Of a DNA stretch of 64,000 nt, positions 1-12,600 are shown in pieces (within the stretch, counting starts at the first letter, position 1; each line of letters opens with the position of its first letter). Under the pieces are notes generated by a model. The model was given only the letters and a program-made list of their open reading frames with translations. It was not told where the DNA came from and did not search any database. A program made the translations under genes and the position numbers. The stretch is from Edaphochlamys debaryana (taxonomy: Eukaryota; Chlorophyta; Chlorophyceae; Chlamydomonadales): contig JAEHOE010000108.1 in assembly GCA_016858145.1 (NCBI GenBank), forward strand, positions 310,001-374,000, read 5' to 3'.

Positions 1-2206
1 GGATGGCCCCGGCGGCCGTGTCGGCCGCCGCCACGGCGAGCGCCTCGTGGCCCTTAGTCAGGCGGTGCATGTCAACGAAGCCCAGGCAGGGGGCGCCGTT
101 GACGCCGCAGCCGCCCCACGCGTCCGACACGAGCCGGGCCACACCAGACGCCTGGGCGGAGGGATGGAGAGCAGCGAGGGGGCTTCAGTGATGGGGTATA
201 CCAATGTATGGGGGGCGCGTGGGCTGACGGCTTGAAGCCCGGGATGAGCTGCGCCCATGCGTGTGACCCACCCCCTTGTTCTGAGCATCACCCTCCGCCC
301 GCAACCACCCGCACACCTAGGGCTGCCCAACAGGGCAAGGCTTACCCCAGCAAGCACGCCCGGGGCAGATCAGGGGCTGCACGCTTGCAACCACTACCCG
401 TACTTGGCACTTCCCTCCTGTCGCCCTCACAACCCTTCCACACGCCGCCTCGCCCTCACCAACGAGCCGAGCTCCAACCCCGCCCCATCCCCTCATTCTA
501 CGAAGAGAAATGTGCACGCTCAGGGGTGCCCCTTCCTAACACGCCCTCAGCCCCCTTCCCCCTGTCCTCACCAGCGCGCTCAGCTCCTCCACCGCACTCG
601 CCGTCAGCAGCGTCCGCCCACACACGGCCGCGCCGCTGTTCCTGCTCCCGGGCTCCGGCGTCATGCCCCCCAGCTCCCCCGCGCTGTCGCCGCCCTCCGC
701 CGCCACCTCGGCCGCCGCCGCGTCCTCCGCCGCCGCCGCAGAGCACTGGGCCACCAGGGCCGCGGGCTTGTAGGCGTCGGCGGACTGCGCGTCGCGCACC
801 GCCGACGCCAGGACGGGGGGCAGGCGCTCGAGTGCGAGCGCGGCGGGGCCGAGGAGGAGGATGGCCGAGGGGGTGGAGCTCTTGGCAAGAGCCTGCGGGG
901 TGGAAAGCATGGGGCGGAGGGGGAGGGGGCCGGGGTGAGTTTGCATTGGCGGGCTGGGTGCCAGCAAGGAATCCCCGAAGCTAACCACAGCCTTGTTTCC
1001 CCAAGGCATCGATGGCGCTTTGATGCTCACGTGCATCAGATCCACCAACACACGACCCAGTAGTTCCTGCCGGAGCCCCTCTATCGTTTAAGGATGACCC
1101 CCACATCATCCACCCACCCACCCACCCGCCCGCGTGCACCCATCCAAGCCCGCACGCCGACCACTCACCAGCTTGGTTCTCCCCAGCATCGCCTCAAGCG
1201 CCGCAGTCGCATCCGCTGCCTCCAGTGGGCAACGCAGGGGCAGGGCCGCGCCGAGATGGAACAGCTGCTTCGCCAGTCCCAACAGCACGATTGTCCGTTG
1301 CGCCACGTGCGGTGAGGGCTCGCCAGTTCCTGTCGCTGCGGACGCCGCAGCTCCGCCCATGAGGAGCGCCCTCAAGCGCCGGCTTAGCGCGGCGCCGGCT
1401 TGCGTATTCTCCTCATATACGGCTGGGTTTTGCGTTTGGCGGAGACTGTTGTGCTCGTCTAGGCCTTGTAGAAGTGCGTTGGCTTCGGGGGACAGACGGC
1501 CGCAGTCGGCCGGCGCGAAATGGATGGTCAGCGGCGGCTGTGCTGGCCCTGCCGCCGGTCGCGAGCAGGACGCACTAGAACCGATACCCGGCACGGCGAC
1601 GAGGCGGAGGGCGGAGCAGAAGGAGCTGAATAGCGCCTTTGTGTCTGCGTCGCCTAGCAGCACGAAGCGAAGCCGATCGGTGCCGCGGCCGAGATCCCCG
1701 ACGCGGTCCGACAGCATCCCCTGCCAGAGGCCCAGCACGTCGGCAGCGGCGGACGCAGTCGCGTCCGCGGCTGTTGGGGGCGGGCGGGAGAGGGACGGGG
1801 GAAGGTGTCAGCGACGAGGGGCGGGGAGCTGTCCGGGGTGGGGGGCGGGGCGGGGGGCGGGGCGGGGGGCGGAAGCGAAGCAGGGGCTTCGGGCCAGGCC
1901 TCCACGCGGCCCGCCAGCTATGGCGCAAAAGGGCGGACAGGCCGGCTGCACTCTGGTTATTCAGCACGGTGTGTGATCAGCTGGTATGCGGATCCTGGCT
2001 TTCAAGGGCGCCAGTGCCGCGTGCGGCATGTCCCGCCATTCAAGCGCCTTACCGAAGCGATGTTTTGCCGCGTGAAAAGGTTGAGCCAGCGATAGGTCAA
2101 ACCAGCTGCGTGCATCCGCTTGATGCCCCAAAAGCCCGAAAAGACTGAGCGCCAGGAAAAGCTGGCGCCAGCGGAGTGTCATCCCTGTCGCGACTGCGCG
2201 CAGCAT
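1..2206 (-). CDS. Secretory-pathway protein of unknown family (3' end beyond window edge)
   Basis: The model has four exons, 2053-2206, 1169-1770, 572-892 and 1-151, and is cut at the left edge. All have GT-AG borders and phases that join (phase 1, 0, 0). The first exon starts at 2206 or at a second in-frame ATG at 2182 and encodes a hydrophobic leader (RWRQLFLALSLFGLLGHQADA) typical of a signal peptide. A strong GTAAGG donor ends it; reading on past that donor soon hits a stop. Exon 2 contains RLRFVLLGDADTKALFSSFC, which loosely resembles block I of SGNH/PC-esterase proteins (GDS). The last visible exon has GFVDMHRLTKGHEAL, loosely like the terminal block of such enzymes. The catalytic Ser is not evident (GDAD), so this is only a hint. 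Alanine-rich linkers are ordinary for this genome. Confidence 0.6.
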
Positions 2207-3637
2207 ACCAAATGTTGTGCGTGCTATATGTAGCCAGGGTTGTGATGTATCTCAGTAACACAAGGGCCTGGGTTGGAAGTGGCTTGGGAGCCCGAAGGCA
2301 GGCTGCAGCACTGCAGCACGGTCTGCACTGTTTCGTTGCTTAATGCACTTGATATGGCTGCAAGCAAGTTCTAGTATGCACCAGTCTCAGTGGGCGAGCG
2401 CTGGTCTGCCTCAGGCGAATGGTTGCACTCGAGCTCAAAACGCTACGGGTGCAAGCGTGCAAGCGTCGCTCCAGCCACGCCGACACAAGATGAACTTGAT
2501 GCACAGAACACGCTGCTCAATCCAGCTTCACCCGGCAGGAGAAGTGCGATGAAACGGTTCGCGCCTTTCCACGCCTAACCCCACGGCCCCTCCCGCCTTT
2601 ACCCCGCCGTCGCGCCGCTTGCCGTGGGGCAGGCGGCCGACCCCTGCCGACCTTCCGCCCTGCCCTGCCCTGCCCCTCCCGCTTGCCGCTGCCCATCCTC
2701 CGTCAACACCTGCATGGTCCCGTATGTGGCTTCGCCCTCACCGCCAGGAGCAGCTCCATCGCCATGGTCAGGCCATCATCCTTCGGCAAAGGAAGCGAAG
2801 GAGTGGCCCCTTCCGCCCTTGACGGCAGCAACGGCTCCCCGGCCTTACTTTTCGCGTAACCTCGTCCCCCAGTTCCCCTTCCCCCTTACCGGGACCCCTC
2901 AACCCGAAGGTGTTCCCAAGCCCACGACACGCCTGGATTCGCCCTCACCAAGCGGCTCCTCGCCATGTGTTTTGCTCCTCCAATCATCGAACGGCGAAGG
3001 CGCCTCAGAAGGCAGGCAATGAGCACTGGGCCGTCGCACGTTCCTTGCTTTACATCGGGTAAGCAGGCTTGCCAGCCCTAGTCTGTCCGCTCTTGCCCCT
3101 GCAGGCCCCTCCTTGGGCAAGCAGGCACCGCCTTCCTCGACAGTCCCTGGCAGTCGCCAACTTCAAGCGTCCAGTGGCAAAGTTCTCCATGGAAGCTGCA
3201 GGCCGCATACGTCTCCCTAGCTTGCCTGCCACCACCGCATGACACACTGGCGAAGTGTGTATCCGCTCCCACCTAACGCCATCACAGTTTGCACGTCTGC
3301 TGCCTCCGGGTCGATCGCCAGTCCACAGCTCCGCGCGGACCTCAGCACCCCCACTTGGTTGCACATTGCCCTTACCCCCGCTCATCACAAGCGGGGCGCA
3401 ATGCTGGGGCCATGAGGTGTCAGCCGCTCCGTCCGATACCATGGCTTCCGCTTGGAATCCATATCCAGCTCCGAGCTTTCCCTTCCAGTATCCCGTTGCA
3501 GATCGGCATCCTCCCGTGCCGATCCCAGTGTGCGTACGCTACCCCATAGGCTTCCCCAATACGGTACTCTGAGGCCCTCCCCAGTCCACCCGCGGGCCCC
3601 TCACCATCCATCCTTCCCCCCAGCCACCCTCCATGGC
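2207..3637. other. Intergenic, between two minus-strand genes
   Basis: This holds the promoter of the left-edge gene and the 3' flank of the OPR gene. Open frames here are short, lack credible exon structure and look like chance. A minus-strand TGTAA (3050-3054) is the only recognisable signal. Confidence 0.5.
3050..3054 (-). terminator. Candidate poly(A) signal TGTAA for the OPR gene
   Basis: TGTAA on the minus strand about 590 bases past the stop at 3638. TGTAA is the usual poly(A) signal of Chlamydomonas-type algae. Assignment rests on position only. Confidence 0.4.
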
Positions 3638-6600
3638 TCAGGGCTCCAGCACCTGTGGCTCCACCACCGGCAGCGGACCGCTGGGCTCGTCGGGGCCCGC
3701 GCCCGGACCCGGCGGGGCCTGGCCCTCCAGCTCCGAATCCAGAACCCGCCACGTGGTGGGGTCATCGGGATCCAGGCCGCGGCTGCGTCCCCCAGCGCTG
3801 GCGAAGGCCGACGCGGCGGCGAAGCTGGCGGAGGCGGCGGCCGCCAGGTCCTCCGACGGCCCGGCGGCGGCGGCCGATACGGACGGGTTCGCCTGCCGCT
3901 CGCCGCCGCGTGGCGGCGGCGGCCGTGACGATGGCCCCAGCAGCGTCAGGAGCTGCGCGATCGAATCCTTGCCCGGCCCGCTACCCGCCTCGGGCCGTGC
4001 AAAACCAAAAGCCTTCTGCGCCGCCGACGGCCCCTTCCGCCGCCGGAACCGCGTGCTCGGCACGTCCACGCCCTCAGCCCCGTCCGCGCCATCCGCAGCC
4101 GCCGTCGGCGCTGCGGCGGCGGAGGTCGACGCCGCCGCGGGCTTGCCGCCGCCAGCCGCCGCCGCCGCCTCGGCGGCGCGCTCCGCCTCCATCGCCGCCG
4201 CCAGGTCTGCCACCACCTCCGCCACCAGCGCCTGGTCCTGGCCGCCCAGGTCCCTGTACTCCGCCTCCGCCACCTCGCCGCCGTCGCCGCCGTCGCGACG
4301 AGCACCAGGCGCCGTCGCGGCCCCGGCCCCGGCTCCGGCACGCGGCCCCGGGCGGCCCGTGATCTTCTCGTAGACTGATTCCGTATCGACATCTCCCGTC
4401 ATGTCCCGGAAGCTCGAGCCCGACAGCGCAAACTCAAGCGTGCGGATCACCCTCTCGGCGTTGTGCGGGTCGTACGGCACATCGCGCTTGTCGTACGCCT
4501 CCAGCAGCGGCTTGAGCGTGCCCTCGTAGATCCTGAGCTCGCGCTCTGCCAGCGGTTGGCCGAGCAGGTCGAAGAGCTGCAGGTCGCGATTGATGAAGGG
4601 AACAAACAGCGCGGGTAATCAGCAGCAGTGTGACAGGCAACTGGAACCAGCAACCTGCAAACCCTGCAAACCCTGCAAAACCTCCAAAACCGACGAGCAA
4701 TTAAAAGCAACTTACCACGATCGCGTCCGACATTGCCAGCAGCTGCTTGTCCGCCGCGAGGAACACATCCATGCGCGATGGCAGCACCAATCGGAGCGAC
4801 GCCTTGGCCGCGGCCGCGACCCACTCCGGCGCGGGCGTCACGCCCCAATCGCGGACGCTCGCCAGGAACTCGGTGAGGCCCGACAGGCTGCTCCAGGCGA
4901 GGACCTGCCGCTCGGCGTCGTTTTGGTCGGCGCAGGTGTTGGAGTGGAGCAGCAGGGCCGCCTCGAGCACAGCCGAAGTCAGGCGCTGCCCGGGCCGGTA
5001 GGAGTGCATGACGGTGCCCTAGAGGGGAGGGAGGACATGCGACATCGCGGGGAAACACGTGTGTTGAAAAGGGGCAGGTGCGAGCTCTTGTTGGAGAGGA
5101 GGGGCCGGCTCACCCTGCTATCCTGCCCACAAGCGAGGCGAGCTTAGCAACGGCACACGGCTCACCTTGCACACGCGGAGCAGGAACTCTTCCTGCAGCA
5201 TCTCCGTGGCGCTGGCGGCCGCGGGCCCCAGCTGCGGCTCGCGACCGCCCTGGGCCGCCGCCACCACCTCAGCGATGGTGTCGTTGTAGACCCGCGGGGC
5301 GGCCTCCAGCGGCACAGCGATGGCGTGCTGCGGGCAGGGCAAGGCAGGAGCGTTGTTGCTACAAGCCGGGTCGTCGTCAAGGCCCCTACACCCGCCATCC
5401 CGGGTTCGGTTTTGGGTCAGGGTTTGGCATCGCAATCGCGCGTTGTGGGCAGCGGCGGCGCAGGCCACCTGCCCCATCAGAGCCCCCGGGCGTCCCGGTC
5501 CGGCCCGGTCCGGACCCAGCCCCCCCACCCCCAAGCCCCACCTCGGCGGCCTGCAGCACCTCGATCCTCTCCAACCCGCCCCCACCCGCATATGCAGCGC
5601 AACGCCAGGGGCGCCACGCCCCACCCCCCAACCCCAAGCCCCCACCCCCAGGCCCCACCTCGGCCGCCTGCAGCACCTCGGTCCGCAGCACGTGCCCCAT
5701 GCCGCCCAGCGCCACCACCATGCGCGCCACCGCCAGTGGGTGGCCGTCCGCGAACTCCCGCATGCGATCCTCGAACACGGCGGCCAGCTTGGCGGGCAGC
5801 GTGGGCGCCAGCTGGGGCTGCGGAGGGCAGGCGAGACAGTCGGGGCAAGGGTTGGGGTTGGGGTTTACGTCAGTGTGGTTAGGGTCGGGTGTGGGGTGCA
5901 AGGGAAGGAGAGCAGCGAGGTGGGCAGCGCGGGCGGCAGCTGGGGCTGCCGGGGCTGGCCGGCTGGTGGCGCTGGGGCCAAAGCAGGGGGCCCAGAGGAC
6001 GGGCTGGAGCTACAGGTACGGCTGCTGGGCCTGGGCCCCTCTGGGCCTCACCTGGAATAGTGTCGCGACGGGCACTGTCACCTCCGCCAGGTGCATGGGG
6101 CCCAACGTGGGCGCCGCCTTCTCCAGGAGCCTGCGGGCGGTTGGGGCAGGCGCACAGCCGGGACGCGGGCGTCAGCTCTGACACACTATCAGCTTGACAA
6201 CTGCATACGGCACCAGGAGGCAATAAGAAGGAACGGGGACAAAATCGGGAGATTGTGCAAGTGACCCTGCTGGTCGCCGGTACTGGCTGCAAACTCTTGT
6301 ACGCACTTGTAGAACTCCGACAGCCACTGCGGCTGCGGCTCGACGCCAGCCGTGGCCATGCGAGAGAGCAGCGCCGCCGGCAGCAACAGATCCAGCTGGT
6401 CCAGGATCGGGAGAGAGATGGCCTGCGGCAGAAACAAAGTGCCGAACTCAACATCAGCAACGGGGAAAAAGGGTCCGAGCAAGCAAGACCGTACGACGTG
6501 CTGTACGGCCGTACGAAACGGTACAAGCACCACTGTACGACTCGCCTGCATGGCGATGCACCAGGCCGCGCGTCGCTCCGGGTTGTCCGCGTGGGGGAGG

Positions 6601-9600
6601 TCGAGGCCGCAGTTGAGGAAGGAGGTTAAGATGAGCTCCAAGACCTGGAAGGAGGCCTCCGGGTTGTCTTGGCACGTGGTCGCGAGGTACTCGCCGCGCG
6701 TGCACTCCAGCAGACCCTACGCACAGGGCAGGCGCGCGTTTGGGAAGGGGTCGGTGGGGGCATGAGCGATGAGCGATCTGACGACGTGTACGACTTAGTA
6801 CGGCACCTGCTGTACCTGCGCCAGATCGAGCACGCGCTTGTACTCCTTGGTGGTGAGCTGCACGGGCGCGGGCACTCCCTCGGGGGGCGGCTCCACGCCC
6901 GGGCGTGACGCCTGGTGCGAGCCCATGATCATATTGCCCGTCAGGAAGAGCAGCGGCAGCGCCGTGCGCGTGTCGATGCGCGGGAGCAGGTCCTGGGGAG
7001 GGTGGAGGGTGGGGCAGCGCGGAAGGGTGAGCGCCAACCCACTGGCCTGATGCGGGAGCAAGTCCTGAGAGGCCGAGGGAGCACGGCAGGGCGTGGTTTG
7101 TCCAGCAGCCGCAGCCCAAGTGAAGCACAGTCGCTGGTTGTCTTGCTGGCGGGGAAACCAGCTACCTGAGAACGGCGAGCCCCACAGCTACGCCGGGTGG
7201 CTGCAGGCAAGGCCCCATAAAAGCAACCGGCAACCGGCAACCGCCAAGGGACAGCCCCGTCAGGCCCCGGCACCCCGCGATGTGGCGCAGGGCCCCACCT
7301 GTGTCCGATCGAGGACTGCGCGCGTGAAGGCGGGGGAGGGGTGGCACATGCGCAGGACGGTCGAAGCCACGCGCGCCAGCAGGGACGGCTCAGTGACCTT
7401 CATGCGGGACATCACGTGCGCCTGTACCGCCTGGGGAAGTACAAGCGTACGGACGTACGGGAAGCGGGACGAGGTACAGGGTCGGGTGAACATGAGTTAC
7501 CAGACGCTGGGGTACAGGGGCAGTTGCGCATGGTTGTCCAGCGCATGGCCAGGGCAGGAACAGTCCTCCGGCGTAGGGGGGGAACAAGGGACAGGCTGGG
7601 GTACATTGGTACCAGACTGAGACAGCCCACACCGCGCCACCCAACGCTGCCCCCTAGTGTTGTACCTGCATGAAGTCCTCCGAGGGCGCCTGCCTGTGCT
7701 GGTCGTACAGGTCAAGCAGCAGATCCAGATCCTCATCCGTGACCACCATCGGCGGCTGTACGGCAGCCCGGGCCTGGCTGGGCCCATCGGCGGGCGCCGC
7801 CTCCGCCTCCGCCGCCTGGGCCTGGGCCTGGGCTGGGGCGGCGTGGGCCTTGCCTTTGGCCTTTCGGTCGCGCCGGCTGCCGACCTTGTTCTGTTGCTGC
7901 GGCTGCGAGGTGGAGGCAGAGGCGGCCTCTGCCGCCGCGGAGGCCGAGGCGGAGACCGAGGTGGAGGGCGAGGCGGAGGAGGTGGCGGGGCGGCTGAGAC
8001 CCTTGGCCACGATGCTCTCGACTAGGTCCCACAGCACTTGCGGCGCCGGCTCCTGGGCATTGGCGAGGGCCTGCGCGCGCAGAAGGCAGCACAACAAAGC
8101 AGGAATGAGTCTGCTTTGTTGTGGGCTTGCCCTGCACTGCACGGGGCTGCCCTGATAACCCTGTGACTGGTCGCTTCCCCGCACTCTGTCTTCGAACTGC
8201 AGTACGCTATGCACGCATAGCATGCACGCCTTCCGAACAAAGCCCTGGCCCGCGCACCTGCAGCAGCGTGCGGATGTCCGACAGCTCCAGAGGCTTAGTC
8301 ATCCACTCGGGCGCGTCCTCGCCAAACACGACCGCCGGCTCGAGCTCGAGCTCCTTGAGCTCGACGCCCTCGGGTACGACGTCGCCGGGCATGACCACCT
8401 CCGGTACAACACCGCCGCCCGCCTGCCGTACGGCCTGCTCGTCCTCGTCATCCTGCCGTGCGTACTGTACGACGAGGCGCGCGAGGTCCTTGTCGCGGCC
8501 CTCGGCGGCCGCGATGCGGCGCTCGAGCTCCTCAGCCACGCCCTTGCACGCCGCCACGCCCAGCAGGCCGTACGGCTCGAGGTTGTACCGCCCGCTCATC
8601 TCGTACAGCGCGAGCTGTCGTACGGTTTTTGAAGGGCAACAGCAGGGGCAGGGAGTGCGTTGGTGGTTCTGGCCCAGGCCGGCCACAAGGCTCAGACGCA
8701 TGCCCGCGTCCCAGGCAGTTCCCCAACTATCTGGGCTAAAGTGACCAGCCTTTCCCCAGGCCCAGAACCCCAGATCTCTTAGGTCTGCCGGCAGCCCCGA
8801 CCGGCCACAAGGCCCAGACCCAAGCCCACGTGTCAGGCCTTGAGGTTGCCTTGGGCAGAGTGCAGAACCTCAGACCGGTTCCGGGCACAGCCAGTTCCCC
8901 ATGAATCTGGACCGAACTCACGATGAGGGAGCGCACGCTCAGGGGCTTGCGCTTGACGCCACCGTCCGCCGCAGAGCCGTCGATGTCCGCCGTGATGCCC
9001 TCGAAGATGGCGGTTAGCCACTCGACGTTGGGACGAGCGCCCATGTCGAACAGCGCGGCGGCACACTGTACGGCATACACAGGCGTGGCAGGCAGGGGTC
9101 AGGCAGGGGTCAGGCCTTGCTTGTTTTTGTTGACCCTTCGCATACTTGTTGACCCTTCGAGCATATTTGTTGACCCTTCGAGCATACTTGTTGACCCTTC
9201 GAGCAGCTCACCTGAGTGATTTCCAGCACGCCGCCCAGGCTTCCGTCCAGCGCTCCAACCGCCACCGTCCCGCACAGCACGTCCAGCTCAGCGCCCTTCC
9301 GCGCCGCCGCCTGCGCCCTCGCCAGCGCCTCGGCCTCCGACCCAGCCGCCGCCTCCACCGCCGCCGCCTCCAGGCCGGCAGACCCCACCGCCTCCTCAAC
9401 GCCCAGCAGCCGCCGCGCCGCCACCACCCCAATCGCCAGCGCCTCCCCACGGAGCTTGCCCTCGTCCGCAGCCCCCGCGAGCCGCGTCCGCGCCGCCTCC
9501 ACCTGCGCCGCCGCGAGCGGAAGTCCAAGCGTCGCAGCGGCGTCGAGCAGCGCCGCCAGCTCGGCCTCGCTCAGGCCTGCTGCCACGCCGGCGTCGGCGG

Positions 9601-12600
9601 AAAGCAGCTTCGAAACCTCGACCACCAGCGTCGGGGCCTCGGGAGCCAGCGGGAAGGTTAGGTCAACCGGCATGGGCCCGTACTCGGCGGAGTGGGCGGC
9701 GGCGGTGGCGGCGGCGAGCTTGCTAAGCAGGTCGACGGCGGCGGAGGGCGTCAGGGCGGACATGCGGCTGGGCAGAGACCGCTGCATCCCTTCCAGCAGG
9801 CTGCATGGTTTGGAGGGCGAAGGGGTGGGAGGGGAAGGAGCGGGGTTTGGGGGAGATAGGAGGAGGGCACGGCCACGTCCGGGGTTTAGCAAGGTAGGGG
9901 TGCGGTTCAGGGGAAGAAAGGAAGGGTGAAAAGTGCGGTCAAGGGTAGACTGGTAGAGGGCTGGTCCTTTCGTGTCGTGACCTTACGGTAGTACCCTGCC
10001 CTGCCCTCCCACCTCGCGTCCGGGCTGATCCCCAGCCGCGTCATGGCCCACACAGCGTCGACGGAGGCCGCCGCAGGCAGGCCGCCGGCCGAGACCCTCG
10101 CCGCCAGCTCCTGCGCCGCCTCCGTCGCCGCCTGGACGCCGCCGTCACTGAGACGCGCCAGCACCCATAGCATGTCTGCTGCCGCCGCCGCCGTCAGCGA
10201 CGTCGCCGCCGACGCGCACGAGGCCAGCAGCGCCGCCAGCCACTGCTCCGCCGTCGCCGGCCGCTCCACCGCCGGCAGCGCCGCCAGAAGGCGGCCCACG
10301 CCGACGGCGGCGGTCAGGTGAGCGACCAGCGGCGCCGCCGCGCCGCCGCCGCTGCGCTTGGATGCGCGCTCCTTGGCTCGGCGGACGTCGTGGGCCCGAG
10401 CGACGACAGCGGCGGCGGGAGCAGAAGTGGAGGCTGCCGCTTCCGCCGCGCCGCCGCCGGTCCACGCCGCCAGCACGCCGCTGCTGTACGACAGGTACTG
10501 CTCCAGCATCGCCGTCGGCGGCGTGCCGTACAGCTGCGGCGCGGCGGCGGCGGCCTCGACGTGGGCCACCACGGCGTCGGCGGGCAGCGCCGCCGCCAGG
10601 GCCGGGTCTGCCGCCAGCGCCGCCGCCAGGGCCGAAGCCAGCGGCGCGCCGATGTCCGCGCCGGCCTTGGTCCGGGAGATCGTGATCAGCGCCGTCACCG
10701 CCGCCGCCAGCTCCGCCGTCGACCACGCCGCCGCCGCCGGGGCGCGCAGGTGCGCCGCCATGACCTTCTGCACCTCCTCCCACCACTTGGGGCTGGCCTT
10801 GCGGTTCTCCGCCGCCGCCGCCGCCACGAGCGTACGGCACAGCAGCGTCGGCGGCGCCGCCGCCAGGCGGGACTGCGACACGATGACTAATTGGTTGCCC
10901 AGGGCCTCCTTGACGGTGCCGCCGAGGCGCGCGACGCCGTGGAGCGCTTCCGCCAGGTCGCGGTGCGTGAACTGTACGGCACGGCCCTCGACCTGCCGTA
11001 CGGCGAGGACGAGCCAGGGCTTGGTCACGTGGTCCTGGAGTTGAAGCGCCGCCAGGCCGCCGAGCAGCTGCGCCAGCTGGGGCGGGTTGAAGGAAGCCAC
11101 GGGCGGCGGCGCCGTTGCGGCGGCGCCGGACGCCGACTTGGCCTGCGCAGTGCCGCGGGCCTTCGGCTGCGGCGGCGGCGGCTTGCCGGCGGCGTGCTTG
11201 GGCCGGACAGCGGTCGGGTCCGCCGGCGCGACGGAGGCGGAGACGGCAGCAATGCCGGCGGCTTGGGCCTGGGTCAGCGGCAGCGGCGCCTCCAGGAAGG
11301 GGGTGGCGGCGGCCAGGTAGAAACCGATCCACTCCGCCGACGGCCGACGAGCTTTGACGACCAGCACCTGCAGCGTCAGCGCCAGCGCCGCCGGCGGCGC
11401 CGCCGCCAGCTTGACCTGCATGCTGGCGGCGAACTTGTCGACCCAGTCCGCGCCGCCGTCGGGGGTGCTGGCGGCGCCGCCAGCCAGCTGCTCCAGGCGC
11501 ACCAGCGCCGTCGCAATCCGCGACGACGTCAGCGGGTCCGCCGACGGCAGCGCCGCCGTCACCGCTGCCGTCGCCGCCGCCAGCCAGCCCTTCTCCGGCG
11601 CCACGCCCAGCGCCGCCGCGCCGCCGAGCACCGCCGCCAGCGTCGACGGCACCGCCTCCGCCAGCGCCGGCTGGAGACGCGTCAGCCATCCCGCCAGCTG
11701 CTGGTCGGACACCAGCCGCGTGGTCACGGCGCTGTCAGCGGCGCCCGTGCCGGCGGCGGCAGCAGCCGTATCGGCCTCCGCCGCCACGGAAGAAGCGTCG
11801 GCGGACTGCTGAAGCCGCGCGATCAACTCGAGCAGCTGCGCCGTACGCTCGACGCCCAGCGACCCAACCACCCGATCCGGATCCAGGGCCGCGTCAGACA
11901 CGTGGCGCAGCACGCCCGCCAGCGTCGCGGCCTGCTGGCGGCCGCTGCCGCCGCCGCCGCCGGTCGCCGCCGCCAGCCGCGCCGCCATGGGCGAGTTGAG
12001 GTTGACGTTGAGCGCGTCGACGGCGGCAAACATGTAAGCAGCGTCGGCGGGGCTAAGATCCGCCGCCGTCGCCTCGAGCCGCGCCATGACGGAGCCCAGG
12101 TACCCGCCGCGCAGCACGCCGCCGCCAGCGCCGGCGGCGGCCGCCGCCGCGGCGGCGCCGGGCTTGGTGACTGGCGTCGCCGCCACCGCCGCCGCCAGCG
12201 CCAGAAGACCAACCGCCGACGGCCCTGGCAGGGAGGAGATGTGCTGTCCGCCGACGGTCAGGAAATGTTCCATTCCAGCGCGTGCGATGCCAATCGGCAG
12301 GCCATCCGGCGCCTCGACGGCGAGCCTGGCGGCGTCGGTGGCGGCGGCGGCCAGCGACGGCGCGTCGGTGGCGCGCGACAGCATGGCCGACCACACCTCC
12401 GGCGGCGCGACGGCGCCGAGCCTGGCGGCGCCGCCAGCCAGGGCCGCCAGGAACGGCGCGTCCAGCGTCGCCAGGCCCGTCGCCGCCGCCGCCGCCAGCA
12501 GCACCTCTGCCAGCCGGGTCGCCTCCGCCGGCACCGCAAGCCCCGCCGCCGCCGCCAGCTCCCCAAGGTCCGACGCCAGCGAGCACAGCGCCGTCGGCCC

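Noticed and set aside
9127..9204. CRISPR-like short regular repeats
   Set aside because: Units are contiguous with no unique spacers, in a eukaryotic intron.
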